From NCBI GenBank assembly GCA_022432975.1, contig CM039502.1:4888375-4952374 (forward strand): a stretch of 64,000 bases of DNA. The letters run 5' to 3'. The DNA comes from Begonia masoniana. Its lineage: Eukaryota; Streptophyta; Magnoliopsida; Cucurbitales; Begoniaceae. Below are positions 10,761 through 23,289 of the stretch, piece by piece (within the stretch, counting starts at the first letter, position 1; each line of letters begins with the position of its first letter). Under the pieces are notes generated by a model. The model saw nothing but the letters and a program-made list of their open reading frames with translations. It made no database searches and was not told the DNA's origin. Made by a program: the position numbers and the translations under genes.

Positions 10761-13080
10761 ACTCATTGGTTAATCACTAATCTTAGAGAACTTTTGAAGC
10801 ATACTTGAACTAATGAAAAAAGACAAACTAAAAAATATCAGTTAAAGACATTTTCATAATTAAGTTCATTTTCACACATTAAACATATTTCATCTTTCAT
10901 ATAAAATATTTTAAAATATTTTTGTATTTATTTTTTACTTATATTGATTTCTAACAAAGTTAAGTTCACGTAGAAAAATATGAAATGCAAAGCCCATACA
11001 GACTTAATTTCGTCACTTATATAATCAGAGCTTTCCATAGATACGACAAAGTGAGTTTAATTTTAATATAAGTTTCTACTTATACAATTTTGTCTAAATT
11101 TTTGTAGACACTAAATATTTTGGATCATTGTTTTATTTTTGCAAGGTCATCGAGAAATCCTTAAAAATGTTCAAGGCTGATAAATGCAATATCTGTGAAG
11201 CATTGTTCAAGCATGACATCGTTTGTATTAAACAAATAGATTGTGTGACATAAATTACATACGCTGATGCTCTAGGGATAACGTAAGAGGGAACATCGTT
11301 GGAACAATAAAAACTAACATACTATATCCATTAAGAGATATAATTCAAAACAAGTTTTATCAAAACTATGAAAATGTACAACTGAACACAATAAATAAAT
11401 ATCTATTTCGATTGAATTATATATCACTCCATTGTCATATCCAAATATGAAAAGTTCAATAATCAATTTAAGCCTCAATACCAATAGAGTCATCAGTGTG
11501 ATTTTAAGATTTTCAAAATAATTGTGGAACTCATAACCAGATGGACCAGAAAAAAGGGAGTGATCGCGGTAGACCAGTTCAACCAATGGGTCAACTAAAC
11601 TCAAATGTGAGTCAGCCATTTGACAAACCAGTCAAACCTCCAAATAATCAATCCTACAATGATCGATCAAGTTTTCTAAAAACTTCAAATAAGTATTAAT
11701 AAGGTAATACCGAATTCTGCAATTTATCTAAAAAATTGTCCGATTGGGTTGTTACAGACACAATATAAGTTACACAATAATATATCACCTTCAATAATAA
11801 ATTAAAAAAATAAAAAACTTGAACTATATAAAATGTTTCTGTTTCAAAACTTGAGCAACAGGGTTTAGTTGACCTTTCTAGACAATGTCAAATCACTCCA
11901 CCAAAGAGCAAGAGACAATGCACAAGATGCTCACTACTAACGACAGAAAACCAATAGTGGAACATCATGCTACACTTATCGTTTCGGCAAACCAAGTTAT
12001 GTCTGGAGTGTCTGCTTACTGTCGAGTTTTGCTGTCATCGAACACTTCACTACTGCATCACTTTAATACTTAGTCGACATTACGACAGAGTGAGTGAGCA
12101 ATTTTAGCAAGAAACGACGACGTATTGAGGCAGAAAACCAGCGAAGGGAAACGGCCAGGACGTGGACAAGCCTGCCGCCGAGTTAAGTGGCGAAGACGTA
12201 GGTGGGGCCTGCCACGTGTGGGAAGTGGGTCCCAAAAAGGAGGACGTGGGAGAGAATGGAGTAGGTGAAGTCGGGGATTTGGCAGTGGGGAGAAATAGGA
12301 GGAGGTTGAAATGACGGCTGGCTTAGTTGAAGGTGCAGCGGCGGGACAGATGGTGCAGGCGCAGGAGCAGAGAGAGAGAGATAATGCAAAAGGGACAAAA
12401 CGATGACGTTTAGGTGAGGTAGAAATGTGGCTTTGCGTGTCTGTTTGTATGTTCTTCTTCTCTATTTATTTTACTGCAACTGGAGGACGACTGGATTCAG
12501 AGATTTCAATTTTCTTTTGTTTTATCCGATTTAAAGCTTTTGTCTTCTGGGCGATTGACAAACGCCACCACCCTTTTTTTTATTTTCTATTTTTATTAAT
12601 TGTTTTTTGACTTTCTAATAAATATATATTCAATAAATATAATCACAAAGACATAGCACAGAGAGCACGTTAGGTCAATCTCTAAAATAGAGGCCGTGAT
12701 GTCACGATCTTCACGATGAATTACTTTTATTATTATTTTAGTTTCTAATCACGACATAAACTGTAAGAAAGGGTTATCACTTTTATCATTTTGACGTGCT
12801 ACTACGTAAAGTGAAGTGAACTATCCTATCCTGTGTGGATGAAGAAAACACCAACAAAAACACATTATATTACTAATATTAGGGTTGAGTAAAATGATTG
12901 ATTTTATGTTCTAAAATTAGCCAAACAAAGTATTTATAGGAAGGAAAAAAGAAACTTAAAATGGGAATGTGCACCGCACACGCTTGTCTTTCCCATACTC
13001 AAAATTGCTACTTCATTCCCTATCGCTCTCGGCAAAAACGAAGCTAGCTAAGCTAACCCCGTTTCTCACCGTTCCGGGGC
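10761..13080. other. Intergenic, no gene supported
   Basis: Mostly AT-rich. A GC-richer block at 12100-12420 contains several ACGTGG/CACGTG motifs (e.g. 12212-12217) and a short GA repeat, but no frame on either strand resembles a known protein. 13080-13341 is probably the 3' untranslated region of the minus-strand ERF gene. Confidence 0.4.
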
Positions 13081-13341
13081 GTTTGAGTCGCCGGCGACGG
13101 AGAAGCCTCAGGTGCTAAGAAGTTGTGGAGAATGTTAAAAAAAGGGTTTCGAAGATTAAAAGAACTAAGTGGTTATAGACAACAGAAAACTAAGACTAAT
13201 CAAAACAACATGGTAGAGATCGAGAGGTCCATCAGTTCATATGAAATGCTTCCGAAAATTAAGGCGGTAGTATCTACAGCATCGCCGACGTCTAAAACTG
13301 ACATACAGAGGGAGAGAGAGAGAAAGATTGTTCAATTCCAT

Positions 13342-13788
13342 TTACATAAGCCATAGAGGAGGAGGCTCATTCAGATCAATGGGCAAACCACGTCGGACAA
13401 GCCCCAAAAACGACGCCGTCTGAGATTCTTCCGCCGCCGGCGCCGCTCGCCTATCGATAACAGCCTCCCCGGCTACGTTGCTCGAACCAGTCTCCATGAA
13501 ATTGCCAAGTATCAGGCGGGGAGACGGCGGCTGAGTCCACTGAGCTCTGGTTGGAACATTCAGATCAACAGCGAGACCGGAGGCCACCGGAGCTGGGAAG
13601 TTTGTCTTAGCTTTAGCTCCCCGTAGAGATCTAGCAGCTCCGTCGTAGGCAAGAGCGGCTTCTTCCGGCGTATCAAAGGTTCCCAACCAAACCCTCGTCT
13701 TCTTCCACGGATCGCGAATCTCAGCCGCGTATCGTCCCCATGGCCTCTTTCTTACCCCTCTATAGTGAGCTTCTCGAGTAGACGCCAT
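13342..13788 (-). CDS. ERF transcriptional repressor with EAR motifs (group VIII, ERF12-like)
   Basis: Single exon, 148 residues. The start is the ATG at 13786-13788 ([14 protein letters not shown]); the frame has no earlier ATG. Residues about 7-64 form one AP2/ERF domain ([50 protein letters not shown]), with the Ala and Asp of the DNA-contacting sheet typical of ERFs that bind the GCC box. The C-terminus carries the EAR repression motif DLNEPP, and an additional DLNVP lies after the domain. Family knowledge: such small ERFs recruit TOPLESS-type corepressors to silence stress and hormone targets. Size and motif order match the ERF12/ERF8/ERF3 clade; the exact orthologue is uncertain. Confidence 0.9.
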   Translation of the reverse strand: MASTREAHYRGVRKRPWGRYAAEIRDPWKKTRVWLGTFDTPEEAALAYDGAARSLRGAKAKTNFPAPVASGLAVDLNVPTRAQWTQPPSPRLILGNFMETGSSNVAGEAVIDRRAAPAAEESQTASFLGLVRRGLPIDLNEPPPLWLM

Positions 13789-13898
13789 TAAAATGGAAAC
13801 CAAGCTTCGCAGACGATCGATTCAGCTTCAGAGATTAGAGAGAGAAAAAAAAATGGACCCACAAGAATCACCCGTAATCGTCGGCAAGACGGCACAAG

Positions 13899-13905
13899 TA
13901 TATAT
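13899..13905 (-). promoter_or_regulatory. TATA box of the ERF gene
   Basis: TATATA-type sequence about 110 bases upstream of the ERF start codon on the minus strand. The spacing suits a short leader. Confidence 0.45.
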
Positions 13906-14388
13906 AATATAAAATCAAAATTTAAATTTAAAACATGTCAATACTCAAAACATTTAAAACTAAAGCTTCATTATATTAATAATATTATTATATACGTGTG
14001 ACGTAGAGATAATGCAATGCACGAATATCTGCGCGAACCCGCAGTTAATGGGTCGGCGTTTGCTTTCTAGAATAATTTAGAAGGGATTTAAATTAAAATT
14101 TTAATGTGAAACTTCTGGAAAATGTAATTATTTGATAAAATAATTATCCACTGCGGTAACCGGTACGAAAGAAACATCAGGCATTATGTCTGAACACCAG
14201 AGGGAGCGGTGACCGTCTGATTCTGCATATCAAATAGAGTGCGGTGATTGGGTTAGATTGGACGGCTGTGATGGGAAGCAGCAAATTGTGGGGGTGAAAA
14301 TAATGAGGAGAGGTGGAGCCCAGGGAAGAAAATAGCAAATGCCGCCTCCTGATTAGACGTGAGCTCAGAGTGTTGTGTAAGGGACTGT

Positions 14389-14588
14389 CACGTGAATACT
14401 TCCCACTCTTTTTCTATGACGTCATTCCCTGTCTGACTCTTTTCTGTACGGCGCCTACCTTTATTCTCCCTTCTTCAACTCCATTTCCAATTCCAATTAA
14501 TTATTTTCTTTAAATAGCTAAAATTAAATTTATTATTATTTTGAAATCTAAAATTGAATTATGTGAAAGTATGGAAGGTGCCACGTGG
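14389..14588 (-). promoter_or_regulatory. G-box and C-box elements upstream of the ERF gene
   Basis: CACGTG at 14389-14394, the palindrome TGACGTCA at 14417-14424 and CCACGTGG at 14581-14588 lie 600-800 bp upstream of the ERF start. These are standard bZIP/bHLH sites. Their use by this gene is inferred from position only. Confidence 0.4.
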
Positions 14589-14599
14589 GAGAAGGATAG

Positions 14600-15514
14600 G
14601 CGATGTCTGTCTGTGTTGGGGGGACGGGGAACAGCACCTTAATTGGACCGGGCCTCGGTTTACTTGCGTATTGACTGACGGCTGACCTACTTCTCTGTTT
14701 CCTCTGATTTGGAGTGTTTGACTCGATTTCCTGACGGGTTTTTTTGTCCTTAATTATCTGCTAATTTACCCAGATTACATGTATTACAAAGCTTGCTTTT
14801 CATAACTCATTTTATCAACACTTGTTTTTTTATTACAATAATTTATAATTAAATTGACTGTTGCAATAATTAATAATCATAATAAGTATTTTATTAAAGT
14901 TGATGTACGAATAACAACTTTAATAATAATAAAGTTGTAAAGATGAATTTAATCGCTTGTCATTTAGACAAAATCACAATTTTGCTTTCTATTTTATTTT
15001 TTTGGCAAAGATTTGATTTAATTGCTAAATCTGAAACCGAACTTTCGTATTTAATCTCTTTGAGGTGTTCATTGAAAACACTTCATTACCTCAAGGTCAC
15101 TTTTAATTTGGGCAACAAACAATTCAAAGTTTGAAGTGTTAGAAATGAAAACATGTATGTATCGAAACAATTACTCATAAACACTAAATATAAAAACTGT
15201 CAAGATGGGAGTTTGAAATTATGTTGAGAAATCTGGGGTACAATTTCATATGGAGCCTTTTCTTTTTTCTACTTCTACATATGGGGATCAAAATTTTCCC
15301 TTTACAATACAATGCATCAATGGCCTAATTTCCTCTATTTGATCTTATTGACTTTTCTTCAAATCTTACTCAGCAGGACGTTTAAAAAGATAACAGAGAT
15401 TGATGTTCATACCAGGGATGAATCAGCAGGGCCTTGCTAATTGAGCTCCAAACAATTTCTGATTCCAATTATTGAGCAGAAACTATATCTTTTTTCAAAC
15501 AGGAAATTTTGGTT
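14600..15514. other. Intergenic between ERF and the RLP4-like gene
   Basis: AT-rich. No coding or repeat structure seen, apart from the probable 3' untranslated region of the RLP4-like gene near 15400-15514. Confidence 0.4.
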
Positions 15515-18500
15515 TTAGCTGTTTGGAGATTGAATCAATCTCCCACCTTCAGCTGTTGGCTTAGTATGACCATGGCCATGGTGCATCGTCATTTGTATAT
15601 CCCTGGATAAATGGGTTCTTGCTTTTGCAAATGGAGCATCTCTTGCTGCATATACAAGGAGGAATTAGAAAACTTTTAGCTTTCAACGGGATATAAGGCG
15701 CTGAGTATAGAATTCATAATTTTGTTTTAAATTTCAATATTAGAAGACAATAAACTCGGCAGAAGAGTTTGTTTTTGGAATAATGGGTCAGAGGGAGAAA
15801 TCCCACTTTAGAAAAGATATAGGACAGAAACAATTTATGAGTGGGAGGCCTCATCCTCATTCCACAAAAATAAAAAAAGAAAAGAAAAAAGAAAATTCAA
15901 CAATATTTAGTGCACATTCACTCGAAGTCATGGTACAATCGCGCATCATTATGTATTTCTTGACTTTTATGTCTTTCTGTACTTCAGAAGAAAAATAATT
16001 CTAAGAACTATGTCCAAAAAGCTTTAAATATCAAAATGATATAATATTTGCATGAGATCATGTTCTACCTGCATTCTGTGCTCGGATGATATTCTGCCGC
16101 CTTTTCCAACAACAAATCGAACAGATAACCATGAGCAGGAAAGTGAACAAAGCACCAAATGCAATGCCAACCTTTACGCCAGCAGATAGATGATGCCCAC
16201 ATGTAGGGAGCCCAGGCATACCACATAGACCTTTATTATCAGTAAAACTGCATATCTCGACAAAAATAACACAATCAGCAAAAAGAAAGCCACAAATATC
16301 AAACCTAATGATAGGCTCGATGAAGGTTGGAATGTAGATTGACATTTTTAAGGGTATATTGAGTAGTTGCATCTGAATTAGTTTGCTATAGTTTAAGTCG
16401 CATCTGAAGTGTAGTTTAGTTCCTGACAAATATTGGGAATTGGAATCAAAATAAACATAACGTACTTGAAGCTAGCTCCGTGCAGAAGCCTTGCTCCAAG
16501 GGTAGCGGGAACTCTTCCAGATAAAGAATTTCCATTGAGATTCCTGCCCAGTTATGAGTTGCAAGTTATCCTAACAGTCCGTGTTGATTTTCATAGATAA
16601 GAAAGAAGAGGACATGGGAAACATCTTACAATATTCTTAAAGATGTCAACTGTCCAAGACTTTCTGGAATCGAACCATTCATGAGATTGTAGGATAGGTC
16701 CCTGAATAGTGGGTTTTACATGTTAATTGAATAAATATCAACATAGGATCATCCATTCTCTATGTATTTAGAATGTGATTTTCATCCAAATCCTCTCACA
16801 GTGCAGAACACAATTTGATTTCATGATAATTGAGTTGTCTGGAAAGAATATGCACCAAATAAAGCAATAGTGTCAGAAAAGAAAAGCAACAAACAGGCGC
16901 ACTCACAGTACTTCTAAGCGAGATATGTTTCCGATCGACAATGGAATGCCTCCATGTAAGCTGTTTCCACTCAAATTTCTGACAAGACACGAATTGGGCA
17001 TACAGAATGTCAAGACATTAAGACAATTGTGATATTACTTTTTTATAAGGACATTAGCTGGTCTGGTTTCCAATCAACTCAAATATTAGAAGAAAAAATT
17101 CTAAATTTATGAAACCGGTACTGCAATCCTTAGAAAAAAAAGCAGTGGCATGACAAATAGGCACTTACATGCTCTGCAAATTACTCAGGCCTGATATGTC
17201 ACTTGGCAGGAAACCGCTCAAACCTTGATTGTCAAGTCCACTGTCATGCATATACAGAGTAGATTACACAACAATAGATATAAAAGTAATTGGTTCAAGC
17301 TATAAGATTGCATATTGACATTTCGAAGGGGAAAAATCATCATAATTGAACAGTTATTTTTTGGTTCCACAACTTTATGCAAAGTGGTGGAAACCTTTTT
17401 ATTTTAAAGTTATGTTAAGTTTTCTAAACGACTTTCCTTTTTTAATTGCACAATAAGATTTTTTTTTTTCAAATCACTTTCAATAAAAAGAATATTAGAT
17501 ACTAATTAACAAGCTACATTTTACAACATTTTTGTGAAGGAAAATTTATAGATCAGACAATTAACAGTATCATTCACGCTTTTCTTATGCAAGGCCTCAC
17601 AAATAAGAATTCATCAACACAATTAAATAACAAACGTGACGTGACTAAATGTGAGCTTTGGTAGTACTATTAGACAATCAGAAGTATTTTCAGGAATGAG
17701 ATCAAGAACGTACAGTCCGTCGATGATCCATTTGCTTCTATTTCTGTCAAATTGGCAATCTGCTCCACTCCATGGATGTTGTTGGGGAACACAAGGATCA
17801 CCATTCCATCCAAGACGAAGAGGAAGCCCCAATGCTTTTTTTAATGACTGTAAAGCCGTAACTGTAATAAAAGAAAGACAATATAATTAATGGCTTAATA
17901 TATAGATAAATCTTGCTAATTACATAGCAGTGAAAGAAAAAACTAGTATAACCTAGGCGTATCTACCTTCAGATTGCAATGTTTTTGCCTCTGCTTCAAT
18001 AATCTCAAAGACTTCAATGGCATTGATTATTGCATGCCCACCTTCTTTAGGTTGCAACGTTATTGTTAAACTCCTTCCAATAACCTCAACAGTTGTGTTG
18101 AGTACAAGAGCAGTATACTGACCTCCACTAAGTTTGATGATGTCGACATCTTCAAATTCTATGCCACCATTTATCAAAATATCAAACACCCTTTTTCCTA
18201 TGGCGTTGACTGAATTATCAATTTCCGCAAAATGTAACCAAACAGAGTAGTTTTTATTGGGATCAACATCCATCATGTATGCTAAATCAGGCTCAGTGTC
18301 TGTACTAACAAGAGCGGACTGGTATAAACCTTCAGGATAAAAGTTTGGCAGATTTGAAGTCATATTGATCTTCTTTTCTACAGACATTTGTCTATCAGAA
18401 TTCTGACCAAAAGTTGAAATGGGATACCAAAACCTGTCCCCACCCCATTGACTGCCGCCATAATCCGCATCGAATTTTGGCTTTCCACCACCACATGTCA

Positions 18501-19582
18501 ATCTTGTTACTGTTCTAAGGATTTTTTGACCCCACTGAGGTCCAAAATAATATGCTCGATCATCAACTTGAAGGATTTCAATTGAAAGAATAGCAGGAGC
18601 TCCATGACCTGTACTATGGAAGCAGATAGAGGCAGACCCATCCATTAGAAACACGATGGATTCAGCAAAGGATTGATCATCTTTTCCGCTCCAACCTGAT
18701 TTCAGAGAGCAAATCTGCGTGCCTTCCACAGAAACATCAAATAGAGGCTCATCATCAAAATTAGGAAGTTTGACTAAGCCAAAGAAGACCCTTACTGAAT
18801 AGTGTCCCTTCGGCACTTTCTTAATAATGTAGCAATTTTCAGGACCGCCAGACAAGGGAAAGTAGCGCAGTGTTTTCAGAGGAGGACTGATGTAACTCGT
18901 AACCGTTGCATTAGCAGGCCCTCCTCCCGTATATGCAAAATCCTTATGCCAATGTGTATTGGTAGGTTCGGTATGGACATCTATTCGAGCTCCACAGCTT
19001 ATTCTCATAGAATATGGCACTGCAATTGCAGATTGACTTTTACTGTTAATCCAAATACGAAAAAAAGGCAAAAGCATAAATAGCTACAGCATAAAGTGAA
19101 GTTAAAAGTAAAGTTGTCAAATCCCCTAGTACATGTTACTATTTTTCAAATTGAACGAGGAAGTATCAATCACATGTAGATACTACAATTCGCAGGATAT
19201 CAGAATGTAAGCAATATTCCAAACCGATTGGACCCCGCGAGATTCCTTTTTTAGCAACCGATTTCTGACTAAGCTATCAAATAAAGTATTTCCAACAGTC
19301 GCACAATGAAGGCAAAAACAAATCCAATTTATTGTAAACTAAAAAAAAATGAAAACATTGAATTTAGCAATAATAATAAAAAAAAAAAGACCCAGTATCC
19401 ATTGATCTGAATGAAGAACTTCAAAATCAAGTAAAATCAAGAATCAGCAACCGTAGACAGGCTTCAGAGGAATCACCCACAGAAAGAGATAAAGGGAGCA
19501 GCAGAAGCTTACAATGCCTAGCTGCTGAAGAGGAGAATCGAAAACAGAGGACAACAAACGAAAGGAATATAAATCTGAGCAT
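15515..19582 (-). CDS. RLP4-like: RLP4-like receptor-like protein: malectin-like ectodomain, LRRs, one membrane segment
   Basis: Nine exons (complement): 19513-19582, 17967-19019, 17714-17861, 17169-17240, 16907-16978, 16630-16701, 16466-16543, 16069-16247, 15515-15645. The phases join to 624 codons without a break. A signal peptide (MLRFIFLSFVVL...) is followed by a malectin-like (di-glucose-binding) region about residues 24-375 (YSMRISCGAR, LKTLRYFPLSGG, HYSVRVFFGLV, GGHAIINAIEVFEI). Next come WNGDPCVPQQHPWSGADC and about four LRRs on three 72-base exons plus a 78-base exon (LDLSYNLMNGSIPESLGQL). GLCGMPGLPTCG, one membrane helix about 545-569 and a short His-rich tail complete it. There is no kinase domain. 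Length, order and tail match Arabidopsis RLP4-type proteins. Such proteins sit at the plasma membrane and are thought to bind wall glycans; the ligand is not known from sequence. Confidence 0.93.
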
Positions 19583-19676
19583 CGTAGCTCTGAAAAAATC
19601 ATTCGCATCCGTTTGCCCTTTCGTTTCGCCGTGTTCACCTTCCGATATCCATCGTAATCTCCCTCGGCTTCCTGCT

Positions 19677-19705
19677 TGAGAGAGAGAGAGAGAGAGAGAG
19701 AGAGT
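19677..19705. repeat. (GA)n microsatellite in the 5' region of the RLP4-like gene
   Basis: A GA run (CT on the gene strand) lies about 100 bases upstream of the start codon at 19582. CT-rich tracts near the transcription start are common in plant promoters without a clear TATA box, and I saw none here. Confidence 0.6.
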
Positions 19706-19790
19706 GGTAGTGCGTTAATGGAAGTCCAACATCTAAGTTGTGAACTGAATTTTCTACATTGGGTTGACCCTATCAGAGTGATTTGTGGAT

Positions 19791-20792
19791 TTAAATTTAG
19801 GATAAGTGCAAAAACAAATGGCTGAACTATTAAAAACGGGAGAAAAAAACTTAAAATTTGAAAAGTGTAAAATAAAATTTCGCGGATAACCGCTGATCCC
19901 CCGCAGAGGTTGCAGCAGGTACCCACCCCATTGAGCGGGTACCCGCCTTACGCGGGTGGTCACGCGGGTAACCGCTAATCCTCTACATCTGCATTTAGGT
20001 GACATTAAAATTAATTTTTTAAAAAAATAATAAACGATATGCAATTTACTTGCAATTTTTATCACACGTTCTCCATATTATGAAACGATAATCTGAAAAT
20101 TTTCATGATTTTCTAACACTTGTACGATTTATTGTAATTTTATTTAATTATTTTATAAAATAATTATAACAAATTATGCAACTGTTAGAAAATCACAAAA
20201 TTTTTTAGATTATTTTCTCATGTTAAAGAAATCATGTAGTGAAAATTTCAAGTAAAATAAATATCGTTTGGTATATTTCTTAAAATTAATCTTAGTTTCT
20301 TCTTTACTTTATATATTAATTTTACAAAACTATTAAACGATATTAAGTTTACTTGAAATTTTCACTACATATTTTCTTTAACATGAGAAAATAAGCTAAA
20401 AATTTTTGTGATTTTCTAACACTTGCATGATTTATTATAATTATTTATAAAATAATTAAATAAAATTACAATAAATCGTACAAGCTTTAAAAAATCACGA
20501 AAATTTTCAAATTATATTTTCATAATATGGAGAACATGTGATAAAAATTGCAAGTAAATTGCATATCGTTTAGTATTTTTTTTTTAAATTAATTTTAGTG
20601 CCAACTAAATGCGGATACGGAGGGTCAGCGGTTACCTGCGTGACCCCCCGCGTCAGGCGGATACCCGCTGCACCCTCTGCGGAGGGTCAGCGGTCACCCG
20701 CGAAACTTTATTTTGTATTTTTCAAACTTTAAGTATTTTTCTGTACTTTTTAGATAGTTCAACCTTTTTTTTTCACTTAATCTTTAAATTTA
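19791..20792. mobile_element. Foldback element FB3, 19800-20783
   Basis: A 9-bp duplication TTAAATTTA (19791-19799 and 20784-20792) flanks an element with FB2-like ends (GGATAAGTGC and the complement of a decayed AGATTAAGTG). End modules contain GCGGGTACCCGC and decayed GCGGTTACC/GCGGTCACC words. The AT-rich nested inverted core is nearly the same as that of FB2. It starts about 215 bp upstream of the RLP4-like start codon, so it lies in that gene's promoter. Mismatches between arms suggest it is older than FB2. Confidence 0.83.
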
Positions 20793-21714
20793 ACCTATTT
20801 TCCTATTTATTTTAATTTATATTTTGACTTGATATATTCTTTACATCCTAAATAGTAATAAAAGGAATTCGGTTTCGCCCATCCCTATAAAATGAGCAAA
20901 AGAAAATTAAATTACATTATTTAAACGAAAACACGAAATTGCTAAAATAAATAATATCTCCTAAAATTCTTACATTACTAGTTTATGCCAAAATTCATTT
21001 ACACTAAAGTTTGGTTTGAAAAAATTGAGTTAATAATGATATTTAAGAATTAAAAAAGACAACTTTGAACATCAATCACGGAAGTTGATTTGTTTGTTGA
21101 AGTGATCCAAGGGTTTTAATGGGAAGGGCCTACCATGGATTGAGATGGGTCTATCTCATGTTACTCCTATTTGATTTATAATAATAATAACTAAGAAAAC
21201 TAATTAATGAATAATGTAGCTTGGCCTAGAATGCTAGTGTTGTCAATTTTTTGAAAAACATTGCCATATCCCAATCTCCAACCCTTCTTGCTAATTGAAG
21301 GAGACAATAGCGACCTTTGAGTCGTCGTCACGAGCACAATTTTCGAATTTTGTTTTGATTACTTGTTGTGGATGACCAAATTGTTCAATTGAGAGTTTCA
21401 TAAAATGAGGATGTTTGGACGCATGCAAAGTGTCTATTCCTAGTAGAAAAGGAGAGATAGATGGTACTAATTATGCTTGTCTTGGAAAAATAAGTGGATT
21501 ATTAGAATCGAATGATGTAAAAATCTTTATTATACTAATATACTTTATAAATCTAACAAACAATTATATCGAATGTGTAATAACTTTACATACTTCATGT
21601 CATGATGTTTTATTTGTTTCTTTGATCTTAAATTCTTCATAAGGTATTTATTCGTGACACAAGAGTTTAAGTTCCAGTGCAATTCATCTATTTTAACCTT
21701 TAACAAAAATAGTA
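20793..21714. other. Intergenic, no clear gene
   Basis: AT-rich. The later part may be the decayed 5' portion of the gypsy relic that becomes recognisable from about 21715, but I cannot show it. Confidence 0.35.
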
Positions 21715-22596
21715 CTTAGTAGATGTGTATTAATAGCCGTGTCATCAATATGATCACATTCAACTATAATTTTTCCATATCTCGGCATGATGATTTGTTG
21801 GATTTAATGGTTAATGGGACGATAATTTCAAAGATTTCTCTTAAGAGTTGATATTATCAAATTAAGATTCGCTTAAGTTATGAGTGGAAAATTGCATTCA
21901 AAACAAAAGATGATCTTTAGGTTAGTCATGTCTTTTGCTAGTGACATAAAAAATGAGTACTTTGAGAGCAATGACTCGTGACTTTAGACCTTTTATGAAA
22001 AAATTTGTCATTATTTACTTTGAAGATATTTTAGTTTAGTGCAAAATTAAGACAAGATATCAAGATCATCTCAAGCAAGTTTGTTCACCCTTCACAAAAT
22101 CGGCCTCTATGCTAATGTTTTAAAAAAATATTCACAAAAAAGTTATTGTCCTAACCTTACTAGTCTCCTTGCCAAGGAGTATCTACTTAAATATTCAATC
22201 GATTGTTGATTGACTCGAAACTAAAATTATACATGATGTTTGCAGTTTTCATAGATTAACTACTTTTTATTGTCGTTTCATCGAGTGTTTAAGCACAATT
22301 ATGGCTTCTATTATGGATTGAGTAAAAAGAATAGAATTTCATTAAATGGAAGAAGCAACAAGAATTTTTAAAGTAAGTAATTAAAAATTGAATGATATAA
22401 GCTCCAGTAACACAACTTCTTTATTTTTTTTCAAAGTTTTTGAAGTTTAATGTGATGTCATCGAGGTAGGAATTGATGGCATCTTATCGAGGAACAACAC
22501 CCTATCGCTTACTTTCGTGAAAAATTAAATAACACCAAACAATGTTCGACCTACGATAAAGGAGCATATGTAGTTGTACTAGCCCATTGTTATTGG
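21715..22596 (+). pseudogene. Decayed Ty3/gypsy reverse transcriptase-RNase H, left part
   Basis: Frame-shifting translation recovers the gypsy RT order. RVINMITFNY and DDLLDLMVNGTIISKISL come first (RT motif 1 zone). EWKIAFKTKDDL, MTRDFRPFMKKFVIIYFEDI (the YxDD zone, with Glu in place of the first Asp) and HLKQV follow. VHSFHRLTTFYCRFIECLST and EVGIDGILS then match the RT connection and RNase H start. Many stops and frameshifts: inactive. The sequence is cut at 22596 by a Copia insertion and resumes at 27839. Confidence 0.75.
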
Positions 22597-23191
22597 TGTG
22601 GGGTCCCTCCATTATGATGAGGGACCCTCGCACCTTTCTTTCTTCTTCGGCGTGTGTGTGAATGGAGGCTGCAAAGAGCAGGCGCCCACCTTCCTTTAAG
22701 GAAGGTGTCGCCTCTGAGACCTCTATAAATAGAGGCTTCAGCAAATGTAACTAGCATCCCAAAATTTCAGAGCTTCTCATCCCGAAGAAAGAAGTGAGAA
22801 GAGAGAGAGGAGAGAAAAAGAGAAATTTTTGAGGGAGAGAAAAGAAAGGTGCGAGAGAAAAATAGGTGTGGTACTTTTGTACACGGTGAGAATACTAAGA
22901 GTGGTGATTTCTCTTAGTGAATATTTTCTAGGATTTCGATATCTAAAAAAATATTGTAAATTCCTATTTTTCATAGTGAGATCTTTCTAGACTCGGTCTC
23001 CGTGGTTTTTTCCCGATTTGGGTTTCCACGTAAAATTCTCGATGTTCATTTTTCTCTTACTTCTTGGCCGTTATAATTTTACGGCGGTGAAAAAATATTC
23101 CTGGTATTTTTCAGATCGCATCTGCTATCGTTTCTCGTACCGCTTATTTAAGTGGGGTTCCCGTCGGATTTCTTTATTATTTTTCCCAACA
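22597..23191 (+). repeat. 5' LTR of Copia-1
   Basis: Begins TG and ends CA. TATAAAT at 22724-22730 lies within an inverted pair (CCTCTAT/ATAGAGG), preceded by a 21-base near-palindrome at 22687-22707 that is damaged in the 3' LTR. These are the likely promoter elements. Confidence 0.9.
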
Positions 23192-23289
23192 AGTGGTATC
23201 AGAGCCTGGTGATTTCTTTAAATCTAGTATGCTCTGTGGTTGCGGTTTTTAACTGATCTTCCATATCAGAAAAATTTTTAGAAGTTATT

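Noticed and set aside
12183..12398. Minus-strand frame rich in Pro and Ser
   Set aside because: Low complexity, no family resemblance and no gene context.
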